Assembly: GCA_929200295.1 (NCBI GenBank)
Contig: CAKMZE010000050.1
Coordinates: 1-14,777 of the forward strand
Reading direction: 5' to 3'
Length of the DNA stretch: 14,777 bases
Source: an uncultured Alphaproteobacteria bacterium
Lineage (GTDB): Bacteria > Pseudomonadota > Alphaproteobacteria > Rhodobacterales > Rhodobacteraceae
Shown here: positions 13,730 to 14,777 of the stretch, one piece after another
Position numbering within the stretch: the stretch's first letter is position 1
Layout: each line of letters begins with the position of its first letter
Notes under the pieces: generated by a model
Told to the model about the DNA's origin: nothing
What the model saw: the letters and a program-made list of their open reading frames with translations, nothing else
Database searches by the model: none
Made by a program: the position numbers and the translations under genes

Positions 13730-14777
13730 ACCCAGCGACCTTCAAAACCCTCAGGCACCAATAGGATATCTCTGTCCAGCTGTGTCGCATCGCGCCGCCC
13801 ACAAAGCGCCATGGTGGTATCCAGCTCTTTGTGGATGATCTCAAGCGATTTGGTTACGCCAGCCTCGCCCATTGCGCCCAGACCATAGATATAGGCCCGC
13901 CCGATCATCACACCCTTTGCCCCCAACGCGAGCGCCTTGAGCACATCCTGGCCTGAGCGGATCCCGCTATCCATATGGACCTCAATCTGATCGCCCACAG
14001 CCGCAACAATGCTGGGAAGCACCCGAATAGCAGAAAGCGCCCCATCCAATTGCCGCCCGCCGTGGTTTGAAACGATGATCGCATCCGCACCAACAGCAAC
14101 AGCCTTTTGCGCGTCATCAGGGTCAAGGATCCCCTTGAGGATCAGCTTGCCACTCCATTTTTCCTTGATCTTGGCCACTGTATCCCAACTGAGTTTTGGA
14201 TCAAACTGTTCCGCTGTCCAAGAATGCAGCTGGCGCATGTCTTTGACAGATTTCACGTGCCCCACGATATTACGGAATGTGCGGCGCTTTGTGCCAAGCA
14301 TCTGCAAGCCCCAGCGCCATTTCGTGCTTAGATCAAGGATCGTTTTGGGCGTGAGCTTTGGCGGTGCGGTCAAGCCATTTTTGATGTCCATATGCCGCTG
14401 CCCCAAGATTTGCAGATCAAGCGTGAGAACCAGCGCAGAGCAACCCGCAGCTTTGGCCCGGGCGATAATATTATCGACAAAGTCTTCGTCGCGCATCACA
14501 TAAAGCTGGAACCAAAACGGGGCGTCTGTTGCCTCTGCTATGTCTTCGATCGAGCAAATTGACATGGTGGACAGCGTGAACGGCACGCCAAATTTTTCCG
14601 CCGCGCGCGCCGCCTTGATCTCACCATCAGCCGATTGCATGCCAGTAAGACCGACAGGTGCCAAAGCCACGGGCATTGTCGCATCTTGCCCCACGAGCTG
14701 TGTGGCAGTCGTGCGGTTGGTCATATCCACCGCCACCCGCTGCCGCAGCCGGATCTGGTCGAAATCCGAGGTGTTTT
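13726..14777 (-). CDS. lldD: FMN-dependent L-lactate dehydrogenase (partial, N-terminus off the edge)
   Basis: An FMN-dependent alpha-hydroxy-acid dehydrogenase of the LldD type, oxidising L-lactate to pyruvate at the membrane. In frame from the right edge the visible protein starts NTSDFDQIRLRQR and continues to GFEGRWV, about 349 residues; roughly 35 are missing compared with the usual 380-390. Motifs seen: APVGLTGMQSADGE, the FMN-contact FWFQLYVMRDEDF, TLDLQILGQRHMDIKNGL (typical of lactate dehydrogenases), the FMN phosphate lysine region LILKGILDPDDA, the catalytic histidine in SNHGGRQLDG, and MDSGIRSGQDVLKALALGA with GRAYIYG. The GTG at 14734-14736 is internal, not a start. The stop overlaps that of the convergent MFS gene. 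Confidence 0.93.
   Translation of the reverse strand, partial: NTSDFDQIRLRQRVAVDMTNRTTATQLVGQDATMPVALAPVGLTGMQSADGEIKAARAAEKFGVPFTLSTMSICSIEDIAEATDAPFWFQLYVMRDEDFVDNIIARAKAAGCSALVLTLDLQILGQRHMDIKNGLTAPPKLTPKTILDLSTKWRWGLQMLGTKRRTFRNIVGHVKSVKDMRQLHSWTAEQFDPKLSWDTVAKIKEKWSGKLILKGILDPDDAQKAVAVGADAIIVSNHGGRQLDGALSAIRVLPSIVAAVGDQIEVHMDSGIRSGQDVLKALALGAKGVMIGRAYIYGLGAMGEAGVTKSLEIIHKELDTTMALCGRRDATQLDRDILLVPEGFEGRWV

Overview
The window looks like a chromosomal stretch from an alphaproteobacterium of the Rhodobacteraceae (Roseobacter-type). This rests on recognisable gene sets (rpmH-rnpA-yidD, ihfB-lapA-trpF-trpB, rplY/pth with DUF2332 and DUF2237 genes) and on protein sequences typical of that family. 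It is an inference from content, not a database match. Most of it is core metabolism and translation, with one accessory patch at about 5.07-6.0 kb next to a tRNA gene.

Layout. (1) 243-1044, minus strand: rpmH (L34), rnpA (RNase P protein) and yidD, behind a recognisable promoter; rnpA and yidD overlap by ATGA. (2) 1327-4941, plus strand: a TVP38/TMEM64 (VTT) membrane protein, a MerA/Lpd-like flavoprotein disulfide oxidoreductase and an orphan membrane histidine kinase. (3) 4990-5941: tRNA-Arg(ACG), a nested inverted-repeat structure, a broken IS481-type transposase fragment, and a 5-helix membrane protein that aligns by eye with the C-terminal helices VIII-XII of cytochrome c oxidase subunit I but has lost a heme ligand. 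(4) 6337-8977, plus strand: ihfB, lapA-type gene, trpF and trpB, preceded by about 395 bases of AT-rich leader. (5) 8980-11074, minus strand: pth, DUF2332 gene and DUF2237 gene, joined by 4-base stop/start overlaps. (6) 11217-11666, plus strand: a small protein whose Thr-x(5)-Cys...His pattern resembles CheD/CNF-type glutamine deamidases, sitting between pth and rplY and closed by a strong terminator. (7) 11730-12374, minus: rplY (L25). (8) 12557-13729, plus: a YbjJ-like MFS transporter. (9) 13726-14777, minus: an lldD-type FMN L-lactate dehydrogenase that runs off the right edge.

How they fit together: groups 1, 5 and 7 serve translation (ribosomal proteins, tRNA 5' processing, peptidyl-tRNA rescue); group 4 joins nucleoid architecture (IHF beta) to two tryptophan biosynthesis enzymes, in an arrangement I recall as common in this family; group 2 suggests a membrane-associated thiol redox function of unknown substrate. 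The points most worth a second look are the truncated, ligand-depleted oxidase-like protein beside the IS/tRNA scar and the stand-alone CheD-like protein. No complete new multi-gene defence or mobile system, CRISPR array or replication origin is visible.
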